This document shows positions 51,860 to 62,990 of a stretch of DNA of 64,000 bases, in pieces; position 1 is the stretch's first letter; the number at the start of each line of letters is the position of its first letter. The notes beneath the pieces are model-generated. The model did no database searches. It was given only the letters and a program-made list of their open reading frames with translations, and was not told the origin of the DNA. This stretch comes from Haemaphysalis longicornis. Taxonomy: Eukaryota > Arthropoda > Arachnida > Ixodida > Ixodidae. The stretch covers positions 56,687,826-56,751,825 of the forward strand of contig CM023454.1 of the NCBI GenBank assembly GCA_013339765.2. The letters run 5' to 3'. Position numbers and translations under genes: made by a program.

Positions 51860-54060
51860 AAACTTATTCCTTCAAAGACTTCAGCGTTGATGTCAACGAC
51901 ATGTTTCTTTTACTATTCAAACCCATGGGCAGCTACGCTGCTTTTATTAGCGTATTACGTGGGAAAATGATAAGCTCCTTTTAAACAGTCATTGCACTTC
52001 TGTTGAACCGTTTTTGGAGTGGTTGTTTTTTTACTAAGTTCCACTCTTGTAGGTTGGCAAGGGCTGAGTGTCATTCATCGATCATGGGTGTGTATTGTCT
52101 CGTGCGTGCCACCTGTTTTGTGTGAGACATTTTTAGCGAATAATATTTGTTGTGTTACAAGATGTCTAAACGGAGCTGTAAAGCGCATCTTTCCATTCGT
52201 AGATGACAACTTGGTGCTGCTTCAAGAACAACACTTTGTACTCTGTCAATCTGAAAAAAAATTTTAGCTGTTTTTAGGACCAGATGAATGGGTTTGCCTT
52301 TCACCTCATAGGTCTCAAAACATAACACGCTGCAATTCTTTGACCGCAGTTTGCATTTCAAAAGTAGCCAAGTATGTTTTGCTATGAACCACGTTCAGAG
52401 AAACCAATATTTAATTTCAGGTCAACCCAATCAAAAGTAGTAAAATGGGGCTTTGGCTTTCTCCTGTTTAAGCTATGTGCTAGACAAATCACCTGAAGTT
52501 TTATTAGGCGCTATCTTTGCGCAAAGCCAAACGACTACAAGACGCCGGTTTTTCTTCTAATGTACTCGTAGTTGTGAGCGATAAGTTAATAAAAGTTTAA
52601 AAAGATCTTGCGCAACCTTACTAAGCTGGTCAGCCTTCTCGGAAGAAAAAAATTTTCCGGTCATTTTATGCACGCAGGGCTTACCCACGGGGTTAAAATT
52701 GTAGATTCCCGCCATGGTGTTATAGTGGTGTTTACGGCTCCAAAAACACTATCGAAAGTTTGTCCGTTTTCGATTTGTGTACTGCGAACCAAAAATACAT
52801 GCATGTTGCATGTGCTGTAGGCGTCGTGTATGACATCCCGTTGTGTTGTTTGTTTTGTTATATTAGTCATCCGGCCGTTCCGTCCACAAACGACTGCGTG
52901 AGCATTAACTGTCGATCCCGTAATCTTCCCTTCCTAACCTGCCTTTAAATTGTGACACGTGTGGTTGTACACTGGCTTTGTCTGACCCAACCACGTCGTT
53001 CAAACACACTAATAAGCAAGGTGGAAAACTGGGCGTGCTGGTTCATAATTAAGGGAATAAAAACCAGCCAAGAAGATGGAGACACAACAAAGAAACAGAC
53101 AGAACGATGCTTGAATAACAACTGAATTTTATGAAGAAGAAAAGAACCTCCCCCCACCACAAAATGCGCATGGGAAGAACTCAACAACTGATGCATATCG
53201 CTTTGTATATGACTAAAGATTAAGTTCGCGACCATGCATCAAATGGAACAACACGCAAACAAGAAATTGTCACAGATTGCCCGGCAAGAAAAAAAAAATC
53301 ATTGTCAGAAAGGCTCAAAGATGCAACGCTTATGCAGCGCTGCTGTCCCGCAGTCCTAATATCAAAAGCCTCAAAATACTCACGGTCAAACTTGTCCGGC
53401 CACGTCCTAAGATTGCAGTTTTATGAAACATTGGTAAGCCACGACAATCGCGGCAATTGCGGCAATGGTTTGGCAAGTGGGCACCGTCTGAAGATTAGGA
53501 GAAGCACAGTGCTTCCTTGTCCTGTCGTTTACACATCGCGCTGTTTCGCAGATACATACTTTGCTGCACGTCAAGACGATCTGATGAACCACGCCCGTGG
53601 TGCACGGAACATACTTGGTGACGTGCCTGCTTGTGCACTGGCCTTTCCGTTTATCGCCCTGCTCTCTTCGAGAACACAAACCAGAGCTTGCGTGGGGCTG
53701 AAAACACAATGTTTACGCCATGCGTTTTCGCTACATTTTTCGCGTTGTGCGACACATTGTACAGGTACGGCATCTCGTATAATTTCTTCTTATCTATCTC
53801 TGGTTTAGAAGAAGCGTCAGAATTGCTCGAACGTAGCTTTTGAAATATTTTCTCGGCAACCGCACTCAGGACCGCGCTTGGGTAGCCTGCTTCTTTAAAA
53901 CGATTTTCTTGTTGACGAAAACTGCGCTGAGTAGTATGGAAGCAGCTTATCAGCATGCAAGAGAGGTGTCAGAGGCTTTTTTATATAAAAAAACTTGTGA
54001 ATCCTGCGTAAGCCAACCTTTTGTGGCCTTCCACAAAAGCCAATTATGTTATGTCACGTG
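51860..54060 (+). mobile_element. Penelope-like element with a nested insertion
   Basis: RT motif A: FSVDVNDMF (about 51880-51906). Upstream part of the palm: VPPVLCETFLANNICCVTRC (52107-52165). Motif C: FVDDNLVLL (FVDD at 52196-52207). Then LTHGVKIVDSRHGVIVVF (about 52680-52735) and GIY-YIG nuclease text GVVYDIPL (52820-52843) with CGACTGCGTGAGCA (Arg-Leu-Arg-Glu-His) near 52890. Stops and frameshifts throughout. The copy is interrupted at about 53008-53946 by another PLE in reverse, then resumes with HAREVSEAF and SCVSQPFVAFHKSQL (about 53957-54045). It aligns with 1946-2900. Confidence 0.75.
53010..53946 (-). mobile_element. Penelope-like element 3' part, nested and inverted
   Basis: On the minus strand, from 53946: FKEAGYPSAVLSAVAEKIFQ, then MPYLYNVSHNAKNVAKTHGV and NIVFSAPRKL, then in a second frame GVVHQIVLTCSKVCICETAR and CVNDRTRKH. 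These are the PLE linker and the GIY-YIG core (GVVHQI for GIY, VCICE where VYIGQ is usual). A 3' UTR follows to about 53010. Unlike the host PLE, its orientation is reversed. Text missing from the 1946-3112 copy corresponds exactly to this block. Confidence 0.72.
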
Positions 54061-55889
54061 CAGATTTTCGGATCATGGCAGTCTTTTAAACAGTGATTAC
54101 TCTGCAATTTTTTAGCGAAATGCGAAGTTCTTTTGCACAGCTAATATTTGGGGTGAATACTTGCGTTGTGCACAGTTTCAAGCCGCGCACTTTACGCGAC
54201 TGGGTTCCTGAGCCATGGGAACTATCCCTAAGAAATGCATGGGGAGTAACATTTGACCGCAAATTACACAAAAAATATTCCGAAACCTTAAATGTACTTT
54301 TAGCGTTTTAATCTTCACGTTGACTTCCAGATTTATGCCAAATCTCATTTTCCTAAAGTTGTTTTTCAAGGTTCCCGAGAGGTTGTAATTTTGAGCGAGA
54401 AAGCTGGGTATGGAACAATTCACAGTTTCAGGCCTGGGTACTGATTCCTTCTAGAATCGGACTGTTCTGCCAAGCGCGGCGTTTTACTGCAAAGCAGCAT
54501 ATGTCTCACCCCCTCCCCCCAAGTTTTTATTCCTGTGTCATCGATTTACTCGGCACCGCTCCTGGGCTCCTCCTCACCACCACTGATACCTCTTTTACAA
54601 CTATTTTCCCCTCGCCTTGAGGGATGCCCATTTGCCATGTTGCGCAGTCGGGAGCTAATGGTGGTATGCGGTTATCAGATGATCGCGAAAAATAAACAGA
54701 AGCACGGAATGGCGTAAACAAATTCACTGACGATTACTACACACCCTAATGTGAAATTTGTGCGCAGCGCAAGCAGCAGTCTCCTCGGTCACGGCGCATT
54801 TCTGCTGCGTCTCAGGAAGTGTTCGCATGATCACCGAACATACGGCGGCGTGTAACACTCTGCTGCTACCTCCCATTGTGCCACCGCCGCCGGTCAGCAT
54901 TTTGCAAATATTGTTGGAACCACCTGCTCAAATGTCAAGTGGTTCGGTTTAGCCGAGCACAAGGGAGAAGCGAGCATGTTGTTGCATATTATTTTTGAAC
55001 CTTCCGCGCAAACGTCACGTGGTTTTGATCAGGGGAGAATGGAACAGTCTCCGCAAAGAGTCCGGGGGGGCGCCCCTTTGTGGTGACAGAAAACATGTGT
55101 GAGGGACAGGCAGTGAGAGAGATGACGGTGACGACACACAGGACGGTCCTCTCCGTTTTTTTTCTTTTGTCGCTGCTGTGTTCGCTTACTCGGTTACGCG
55201 GACAAACAGACGCTGCTCCCTCGAAGCCCAGGTTACAGCTGCCAAAGGGCTGCCCCCTAAAACGACCGAAACCCACCGTCGCGACGTCTGTCACTTCTAA
55301 GCACGCCAACATGACCGGTTGCCGCTTTATTCTTGCTCAGGATTGTATTGAAAATATTGGGAGGGAGGAGAGAAGGCGTGCACGAGCAGCTATAGGTTTA
55401 ATGCCCGAAATAATACATGAAATGTGTGTTGTTCTGGTACGAGATTTAAACGCTGGCGTTAAATGACCTAAGGGGACCTTTCCGGAGTCCTTAGTGGAAG
55501 TGCGAATGGGTTTGTGTGTTAAGCTATGTTCAGATTACCGACGAAAAACCCGTTGCATGATCTATGTACGTAAGCAAATCCTATGTCACGCAGTTCGGTT
55601 GGCTGAGACGCGAAATAACGTCTTTAAGGTCATCACGACAGTTGCAGCAACTGTTTGAACCCAGCCTTACAAGAACGGTAAGATGCTTACGATGAAAGAG
55701 GGACACATATATTTATAGGTTTATCTGCACGAACAAATCTTGGATCCTTGAGAAGTTTATTCAGCTTATTGGCTAGGATGTATGCTTCATAGCAAATTAC
55801 GATAAACGTGTTTTCTTTTGTTCACTTCGTGGACTGTGTCCACCTTTGTAGGTCGTCCTTCTTCACAGAGTGGAAGGGCAGTAATTTTT
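54061..55889. other. Unassigned insertion or PLE 3' UTR; no named gene
   Basis: The PLE copy at 1.9-3.1 kb has only about 100 bases between its last coding block and the 3' block that reappears here at 55.89 kb, so most of this 1.8 kb is probably inserted. It holds a 115-codon plus-strand ORF (55122-55466) with a hydrophobic N-terminus, described under findings. No TE motif is recognised. Confidence 0.4.
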
Positions 55890-56030
55890 TGTTTAGATGT
55901 TTATTTTTCAATAAAATTTTCAGTTGTGAGTGCAGCGCTGCGTTTATGGCCTTAGTCGTCGTCCTCATTTTTGGCCTGGTTGTAGTTTCATTATTTTCCT
56001 TTACAAACCCACCCAAATTGCAACCGTAGT
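55890..56030 (+). mobile_element. Displaced 3' block of the PLE
   Basis: AGATGTTTATTTTTCAATAA, a TTATTTTCCTTTACAAACCC stretch and CCAAATTGCAAC follow the same order and spacing as AGATGTTTACG...CCAAGTTGCAAC at 2984-3110. This marks the probable 3' end of the PLE begun at 51.9 kb. Confidence 0.5.
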
Positions 56031-56399
56031 GCAACAAATATATTTAGGTGACCCGTGATGAATGTAAACACCAGCCACCGTCCTTGAGTTTGCTATCATT
56101 ACACCACATTACACCTCGCCGTCTATAATTTGCTGCTGGAAAGGCCTTATCTGCAATACCAAGCATCGCAGTAACTTGGACTTACAACGCCTTCTACCGT
56201 AAAGCCGTCCCGAAATCACCATCACTTTTATTAGGTGTATCGATTAACAGCCATCAAAGATACCTTCTTTGTATTTTACAACCGTGTCCTGACCCTTACT
56301 TAATAAATTCAATGCCAACCGTGAGCCTGTAATATCAACCCAAATCCTCAAACATTTTTATTGAAGCGGTCGCACTGCGTACCAAAACTGCCATTTCAT

Positions 56400-56640
56400 A
56401 GATGATTGACTGATTGTAGGGCATAACGCGCGGACGTAAAGCCGTTGATAAGGTGCGCCGTAGTGTAGGGCTGAGGATTATTTTGACTATCTGGGGATTT
56501 TTAACGCGCTAGGAAGTCTCACACACAAGGGTTTTTTTTTTGGTTTTGCCCTCCATCAAATAGGCTGCCGCTCCTACCAGGGCCGGTATAGTCGAAGATA
56601 TTGCTCCAATTTTCTTTTTCTTCTCCTAGATTTTTCATAA
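56400..56640 (-). mobile_element. tRNA-derived SINE relic (second copy)
   Basis: The plus strand reads TGATTGACTGATTGTAGGGC, GGTGCGCCGTAGTGTAGGGC, GACTATCTGGGGATTTTTAA, CTCACACACAAGGG and GGCTGCCGCTCCTACCAGGG. This is the reverse strand of the same SINE family as at 8466-8660, and it extends farther toward the SINE 3' end. It inserted just beyond the PLE end. The family assignment is from memory of ixodid genomes. Confidence 0.6.
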
Positions 56641-56652
56641 TTTAGTCGATGC

Positions 56653-56953
56653 TTCCAGAGAAGCGTTAGTGCCCCGCTGTGTATTTAAAGACATACTGAG
56701 AAAGCAGGAAACCATTCACGTTCTCAAAGGTCTCTGGAACCATCTCAGTCTCCGGCGCGGGAAGAAAAAAGGCTGCGTGTGCAGAGAAGAATGTTGCGGC
56801 ATTTGCCCCCGGGCATCTTTTTGTTTTCCTCTTTCTTTGTAAGGCCACCGTGCTCGCCGCGTAAAAATTTTAACTTCAAATGTTCCAGAGCCGCATTATT
56901 CCTCCGCCGTGTATTGAAAGGCCAAATCAGAAAGCAGAAAACCATTAGCGTTC
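56653..56953. repeat. Tandem repeat array, left part (~230-bp unit)
   Basis: A partial unit (56653-56714), a full unit (56715-56944) and the first bases of a third. Landmarks in each unit: CGCGGGAAGAA, TGCAGAGA, ACGTTGCGGNATNTGCCCC-like text, TTTTCCTCTTT, TTCCAGAGCCGC. The same unit occurs at 62429-62851. Confidence 0.75.
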
Positions 56954-57216
56954 GTACCCCGCACGGGGCACTTTATATATCCATGGTGACGGTGAGGAGC
57001 GACACCGCGCACACGGAGTTCCCATACATAAGCCGTTTCCAACCGTGGCGAGGTGTTAAAGGTAAAGGGGAGAAGCCATACCCGCTGGCCGTTGGAGCCT
57101 GCGTCAAGCTCCGGCCGATGGGCTGCCTGCCTGTCTACCAGGCTGGGAGCTCCGGGACCTCTTTGACTACCAGGGTAAAAACAAAGGAGAAAGTACCCCC
57201 GTCTCCCTTGTTTCCA

Positions 57217-58601
57217 ATGTGTCATAAGGCATTTTTCAAACCCCCCAAACGTAATCGGCCCTCGAAAAGGGGCCGCACGCAAGTTTTCTTTCCACCACTT
57301 CACAACTTGCGCATTCCGAAACCGAACAACTACTCTCGCTTCTTAGTGATAGAATCAGTTGACCAGTTGAACCTTCTTGCTTCAAAGTCAGTATTTCTCT
57401 TCTCCAAATTTCTGGAAGGTGTGATCGGCGAATCATATAAAGCCAACCAACAAAGAATCGGTGCAATCCTTGTGGAAGTGAGTAGCCAGGATCAGGCTGA
57501 AAAACTTCTTGCACAAACCCGCATCACCGATCTGGCCATCCGAGTCACGCCCCTTCGCAGCCTAAACAGGTCCCAAGGCGTGATTTCCGAATATGACCTA
57601 ATCAATGAATCTGAAGCTGAACTTCTGGAGGGCCTTCGTAGTGAGGGCATAACAGCAGTCAGCCGCTTAACCATCCGCAGCGACGATAAACATATACCGA
57701 CAAAGCACCTCATCCTAACCTTCCACAAGTCAACCCTTCCAGAATTCATGAACGCAGGTTACATCCGTTGTTCAGTCCGGCCTTACATCCCGAACCCACG
57801 GCGCCGTTTCAAGTGCCAACGGTTCGGGCTTGGCACCAACACCTGTGGCGGCCGGCTTACCTGCGCAAAATGCGCCCAGCACGATCCCCCGGTCGAAAAC
57901 TCAAACGTGAACCAATTTCTTTGAGTAAACTCCCAGGGTTCACACGCGGCCTACTCCAGAAAATGCGGAAATTTTCAATTAGAAAAGAAAATCATTACAT
58001 CAAGGTCACTGAAAACATAAATTTCTCAGAGGCGCGGAAGAGGTTCGCCTGTCACCCTCTGGTCAGGTACGCCGACGCAGCTCGCGGGGGGGCGGAGCGG
58101 CGTCTTGTCTCGGCGGGGACCCAGTACCGAGAGTTGGACTCCGCACTGCTCGCTCAGCCAGAAGCGGTTCTGCTGGCATCCACGTCCGGTGGGAGGGATG
58201 CTGCATCCTCCACTTCCGCTCTACAATTCCAAACCACATGCGAGGGCACGGAGAAAGAAATGGTTGAGCAAGCGGCAGGTCATAGCCCTACAGCACCGCC
58301 TGCGCCATCCGAGGCGTTTTTGAAAACCTCGTTGGTTGCGAGGAAGAAAAAGAGCGCCCCAAAGGGTCCGCGGTCCAAGGAGCCTGATCCCTCAGGTGCT
58401 CCGAGGACATCCGAGGATGAAATGCACGTCGAACAATTCTTGTCTGCGGTGTGGCGCAAGGAACTCCAAAGCCTCCCGACAAGCCAAAAAACGCGAGAGT
58501 CACAGCGCCAAAAGACGACCCATAAACAAACCAACATACACACTCCAGTGGCTCTCACTCTAAATAATGGGAAGAGAAAACATAGTTCCATGGAACTGTA
58601 G
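57217..58601 (+). pseudogene. I-type LINE ORF1 (gag with CCHC knuckles), one frameshift
   Basis: I take ATG 57217 as the start: earlier in-frame text lies in 5' UTR and in the tandem repeat. The protein has FLVIESVDQLNLL and an RRM-like region (GAILVEVSSQDQAEKLLA), then RRFKCQRFGLGTNTC and TCAKCAQHDPP, a Cys/His cluster at about 57807-57890. The frame ends in TGA at 57924 and resumes in another with HYIKVTENINFSEARKRFAC and a long Ala/Pro/Lys-rich tail to 58601. It overlaps ORF2 by 35 bases. It would coat the element RNA. Confidence 0.75.
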
Positions 58602-61600
58602 AGGCCTTCTTAAAAATCTTGATGATGTATACGAAATACTGCATGCTAATCAGCCAAGTGTAATGTGTCTTCAGGAAACACTCTTGAATTCCAAGCACAC
58701 AAATTTCTTGAATAGTTACATGGGCTTCAGAAAGGAAAGGGATGGCTGCACACACTCTTCTGGCGGTCTGGCCATAATTGCCCGGAAATCCTCAGCCTGC
58801 CACCCAGTCACTCTGAACAATGTCCTTGAGGCTGTAGCAATTGGAACAATAATATTTATTACGTTGATAACGGTGTGCTTTAGATATATTCCTCCTGATC
58901 TTGCACTTTCGAGCTCTTATTTTGAGGCATTGGTTCACCAGATGCCCGAACCAAACATCTTAACAGGCGACAAAATGCTCACAATTCTCTTTGGGGCTCT
59001 TCTCGTACGGATGCCCGAAGTCGCCTGATTAAGAGGTTTCTTACATCCCTTGGAGCATGCCTTTTCAACAATTAACAGCCTACATACCATAACATAGAAC
59101 ACAAAACATACTCATATCTTAACTTGGTTATTGGCTCTGCAGTTCTCTTTCCTCTGCTCGAGTGGGGGTGTGAGAACTGGCCCTTATTGCAGCACAACTT
59201 CCGCACCTCACTAACATATATAAGCAAAGGCCCAAGCAGTTCATCTTCCCATAATAGGTTCAATGAAGCACAATCTAACTGGAACACATTTACAGAGACA
59301 TCGAAACTACACTACACAACCATAATACACCTACACGTAGATGAAGCCGCTCAACTCCTCATGGCGCACATCCTCGACGCCACCGAAATGTCCATTCCCC
59401 ACGCCTCTGGTGCCTCGCGCAACCAGCGGAGGCTGTGGTGGAATGAAGACTGTCGGCGAGCGTGAGGGGCCCAGAACAACGCGTGGGGTATGCTCCGTCG
59501 GTACCCCACGTCGGGAAACCTCCTCGTGTTCAAACGGGCCAAGGCTTTCGGAAAACGTGTGCGCCGTGAGGCCAAAAGAGATAGTTGGTGCTCATTCATA
59601 ATTTCCATAAACTCATACACAGCCACACGGAAGGTATGGACACGTATACGCAAACTCAAAGGACAACAGGCACACAGCCTGCCCCTGGTCAGTGCAACAG
59701 GGGAAACACTGGAAGACCAGGCTAACACACTCGCACAACACTCCTAACAGGTGTCCAGTTCAGCACACTACACAAACTCTTTCCTGAAGTATAAAGACTT
59801 TCGTGAAAAGAAGTCCCTACACGACAACAACCAAACACAGGCTTCTTACAACTCCCTGTTTTCACTACATGAGCTGAGGGCCGCTCTGAGCACGTGTAAA
59901 CCCTAAGCTCCAGGCGCAGAAAACATCACATACACAATGTTGCAACACCTAAACGAAGACACAAGCGAAACACTTCTTTATCTACAAAATGCAATATGGC
60001 TTTCGGGGCACATTCCAAAGTCTTGGAGGTAGGCCAGAGTGGGCTTTTTTGGAGGAGGGAAAGGACCCGTCCTCCCCCTCAAGTTACCGTCCTATAGCCC
60101 TGACGAGCTGCCTGTGCAAGCTCATCGAGAAGGTAATCAAACGCAGGCTCGTGTACTTCCTTGAGTACAGCGGTCTTCTCGAGGGCTGCCAGGCCGGCTT
60201 CAGGGTGGTGCGCTCCACCAATGATCAGCTTGTTGCTTTCAAATCCTACATAAAAGATGCCTTCGTTCACAAACAGTTCTGCAATACAGTCTTCTTTGAT
60301 ATGGAAAAGGCCTACGACACGGCATGGCGATACGGCAACTTGAGTGACTTGAAGTCATTCGGTATTTCGGGCAACATGCTTAGCCCTCTTTCTAGCTACA
60401 TGTCTCAACAAGGTTTCCGTGTAAGAATTGGTAGTGCACTTTCTAATGTACATGTTCAGTCAAACGGCGTGCCTGAAGTAGGTTTGTTGAGCTGCACACT
60501 GTTCATAGTGAAGATGTACTCACTCCGTAAGGCATTGCCACCAACGATTTCTTGTTCGGAGTATGTAGATGATGTCCAAATATCTTTTAAATAATGTAAT
60601 ATGTAAATCTTCGAACGTCAAGTCCAGCTCGCGGTGAACAAACTTGCTAGCTGGGCTGACACAAACGGTTTTAAGCTGAACCCCGTAAAAAGTACTTGCG
60701 TTGTGTTCACCCGTGTTCTAGGGATGCATGTGGACCCTGACATTACTCTAAACGGCGTGTCGATTGCTGTAAAAAAGGAGCACAAGTTTTTAGGCCTAAT
60801 ATTCGACAACAAACTAACATTTCTTCCACATCTGAAAATGCTTAAGAAAAAATGCCTAAAAACTATGAATATCCTTAAAGTCGTCTCTCACCAATCGTAC
60901 GATGCAGACAAGTAGCTACTCCTGCATCTTATTACTGCACTGATAGGATCTCGCTTCGACTACGGCAGCGTCGTATATGGGTCTGCAACGAAAACGGCAC
61001 TTAAAATGCTTGACCCAGTTCAGCATTTGGGGCTTCGCCTTGCTTGTGGCGCCTTTCGCACCAGGCCTGTTGAAAGCTTCTTTGCAGAGTGCCACAAATA
61101 GTCACTGTATCACCAAAGAATACACAGTGACTTGTTGTATGCCTCTAAAATCATGCCTCTGACAAATCATACTCTTAACTCGACCATTCATGATGCATCC
61201 TCACAGCAGCTCTTTTTAAACCATCTATCTATTCCCATGCGTTCCCTCTCAGAGTGAGAGCAGAAGCTTATGAGCTAGAGCGTCGTTTTCATACATCCAC
61301 AAGATATCCATCATTGATTTTATTGCAACATGGCGAGCCAGGGATGTTTGTGCAGTTTGACAAAAAACAGGGCATCAAGGCCAGCTATTATGCAGCATTT
61401 CCTCTACCTGCGGGATAAGTACCAGTGTGCAGAGTTCTACTCCGACGCATCAAATACAGCTGATGTTGTGTCTTGTGCTGCGCATGGACCGAACTTTTAC
61501 GTGGCAAAAAGAATGAAATCCCACAAGAGCAATTCTACAGCTGAAGCACACGGCATTTACTTATTTTAGATCACAATGTCCTACATCAAACTCCAAAGTC

Positions 61601-62229
61601 CATAGTGTTTACAGATTCTCTTAGTGTTGTACATGCACTTTTGCCCAGAAAACCCTGAAAAATTATGTAATGAATCTTGTTTTTAGGATCCTTATGGCGG
61701 CGTACGCATCAAGTCTTTAAATAACCATATGTTTGGTTCCCGTGCATTGTGGAATAGTCGGGAATGCAACCGCAGATGAAATGGCCACTGCGGCTACACT
61801 TGTGAATTCAGTTGGCATAGCAAGACTGCCGTACAGAGATATGAAGCCACACATCAGACACCAACTTCACAACACAAGGCAAACACACTGGAGTGAAGGG
61901 ACCGATAACGAGTTACACGTAATAAAACAACACTTCGGACCATACGCTACTGACTCACCAACAGACACATTAAAGTTACCTTAGCTAGGTTGCAGATAGG
62001 CCACACGCATTTAACACACTCACACCTGATCACTAGCTCTCCAAAGCCTGGGTGTAGCAAGTGTGGGAAGGGCATATCCGTAGTCCACATTCTAATCATA
62101 TGCAAGGCACTCGACACAACAAGACACAGACACTTCAAGGAACTATGCCGACAACAGATTCCGTTAAACCCTTTCTTGTTTTTGGGCGAAAATGTCATGG
62201 TCTCTGTGCAACGAGTTTTAAATATTTGA
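58567..62229 (+). pseudogene. I-type LINE ORF2: endonuclease, RT, RNase H, Cys-His tail; many breaks
   Basis: APE: MGRENIVPWNCRGLLKNLDD, the catalytic Glu in CLQETLL, SGGLAIIAR, and ILTGD (frame breaks from 59.02 kb). RT: YRPIALTSCLCKLIEKVIKR, FFDMEKAYDTAW (motif A, about 60293-60328), NGVPEVGLLSC (motif B, altered from the usual Gln-Gly) and YVDDVQI (YVDD at 60562-60573, intact). RNase H: FYSDAS (about 61435-61452), STAEAHGI, FTDSLSVVHAL in another frame, and VGNATADEMA (about 61754-61783), keeping Asp-Glu-Asp-Asp. Tail: CSKCGKGISVVHILIIC (about 62059-62109). RNase H after the RT assigns it to the I group. Confidence 0.8.
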
Positions 62230-62428
62230 CTGATGTAAACTTTTTAAACCTCATTTCCTATCTTGCGTAATCAAAACTGGCCCTATACACGAGCCATCAC
62301 CATTGCTGCTGATTGAATTTACTGTTATTCTGGCTTTAGTAGCCAGTCTTTTCCTTTTGATACTTTTGTTTGGGGCTCCCCGCCCCAGCTGGCCTTGCGC
62401 CAGAAAATTCCAACCATCATCATCATCA

Positions 62429-62851
62429 TTCGCGTTCACAAGGCTCCATGGACACTTCATATTCTCCGCCCCGTGAAGAAAATAAGCTGCGTGTCCAGAG
62501 AGCAACGTTGCGGTATGTGCCCACGGACAACTTTTTATTTTTCTCTTTCTTAGCCCACGGGGCCAGCTGCGTAGGAATTCTAACTTCGAAGGCTTCAGAG
62601 CCGCGTTAATCTCCCACCGTGTATGTAAAAGCCAATTCAGAAGTAGGAAACCGTTCGCGTTTGCAAGGCTCCATGTACCCTTCTCAGTTTTCGCCGCGGG
62701 AAGAATATAAGCTGCTTCTGCAAAAAACAACGTTGCGGAATGTGCCCCCCGGCAACCTTTTATTTTCCTCTTTATTAGTATGGCCAACAGACTAGACGAG
62801 TAATTTAAACTTCGAAGGTTCCAGAGCCGCGTTTACCTCCCGCCATGTATT
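62429..62851. repeat. Tandem repeat array, right part (~225-bp unit)
   Basis: Unit 1 is 62429-62653 and unit 2 is 62654 to about 62851; both start TTCGCGTT and share CAAGGCTCCATG, CCGCG/CCCCGTGAAGAA and TTCAGAGCCGCGTT landmarks. Matches the array at 56.65-56.95 kb in the same orientation and phase. Confidence 0.78.
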
Positions 62852-62888
62852 TCGGTTTCAACGCCACCACTCCACCGCCGTGCGGTGC

Positions 62889-62990
62889 AGCGGTGGCGTA
62901 CAGGTAGAGTACCGCATCGCGTGCAGAAGGACTGTGGTTCGAAAAACGGGGCCGAACGATTCCCATCGGAGTTTTTTTTAAATCCGCGCA
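62889..62990 (+). mobile_element. tRNA-derived SINE promoter region
   Basis: An A-box-like TGGCGTACAGG (62894-62904) followed by TAGAGTACC, and 32 bases on a B-box-like GGTTCGAAAAA (62936-62946), give the internal pol III promoter layout of a tRNA head. The cloverleaf is not complete and the acceptor stem does not pair well, so it is not a functional tRNA gene. The body merges into RTE-like 5' sequence. Confidence 0.55.

Larger units (their letters stand above)
56954..62427 (+). mobile_element. I-superfamily LINE, about full length, inserted in the tandem repeat
   Basis: 5.47 kb with 5' UTR, ORF1 (gag with zinc knuckles), ORF2 (APE, RT, RNase H, C-terminal Cys-His motif), a 3' UTR with a GGGGCTCCCCGCCCC hairpin (about 62370-62385) and a (CAT)n tail (62415-62429). 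The tandem repeat stops at its 5' edge and resumes at its 3' edge at the same point in the unit. ATTAGCGTTC (56944-56953) and ATTCGCGTTC (62428-62437) flank it as a likely 10-bp target duplication. Frameshifts and stops make it inactive. Confidence 0.8.

Noticed and set aside
56779..57216. N-terminal extension of the I-type ORF1 back to 56779
   Set aside because: This part covers the tandem repeat and 5' UTR; the frame is open there by chance, and the same text lies outside the element at 62.4-62.8 kb.
62251..62787. 178-codon minus-strand ORF
   Set aside because: It covers the LINE 3' UTR, the (CAT)n tail (seen as poly-Asp) and the tandem repeat units; no protein motif.
62889..62962. Functional tRNA gene
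   Set aside because: A- and B-box-like words are present, but the anticodon arm and acceptor pairing are not convincing, and the position among repeats fits a SINE.
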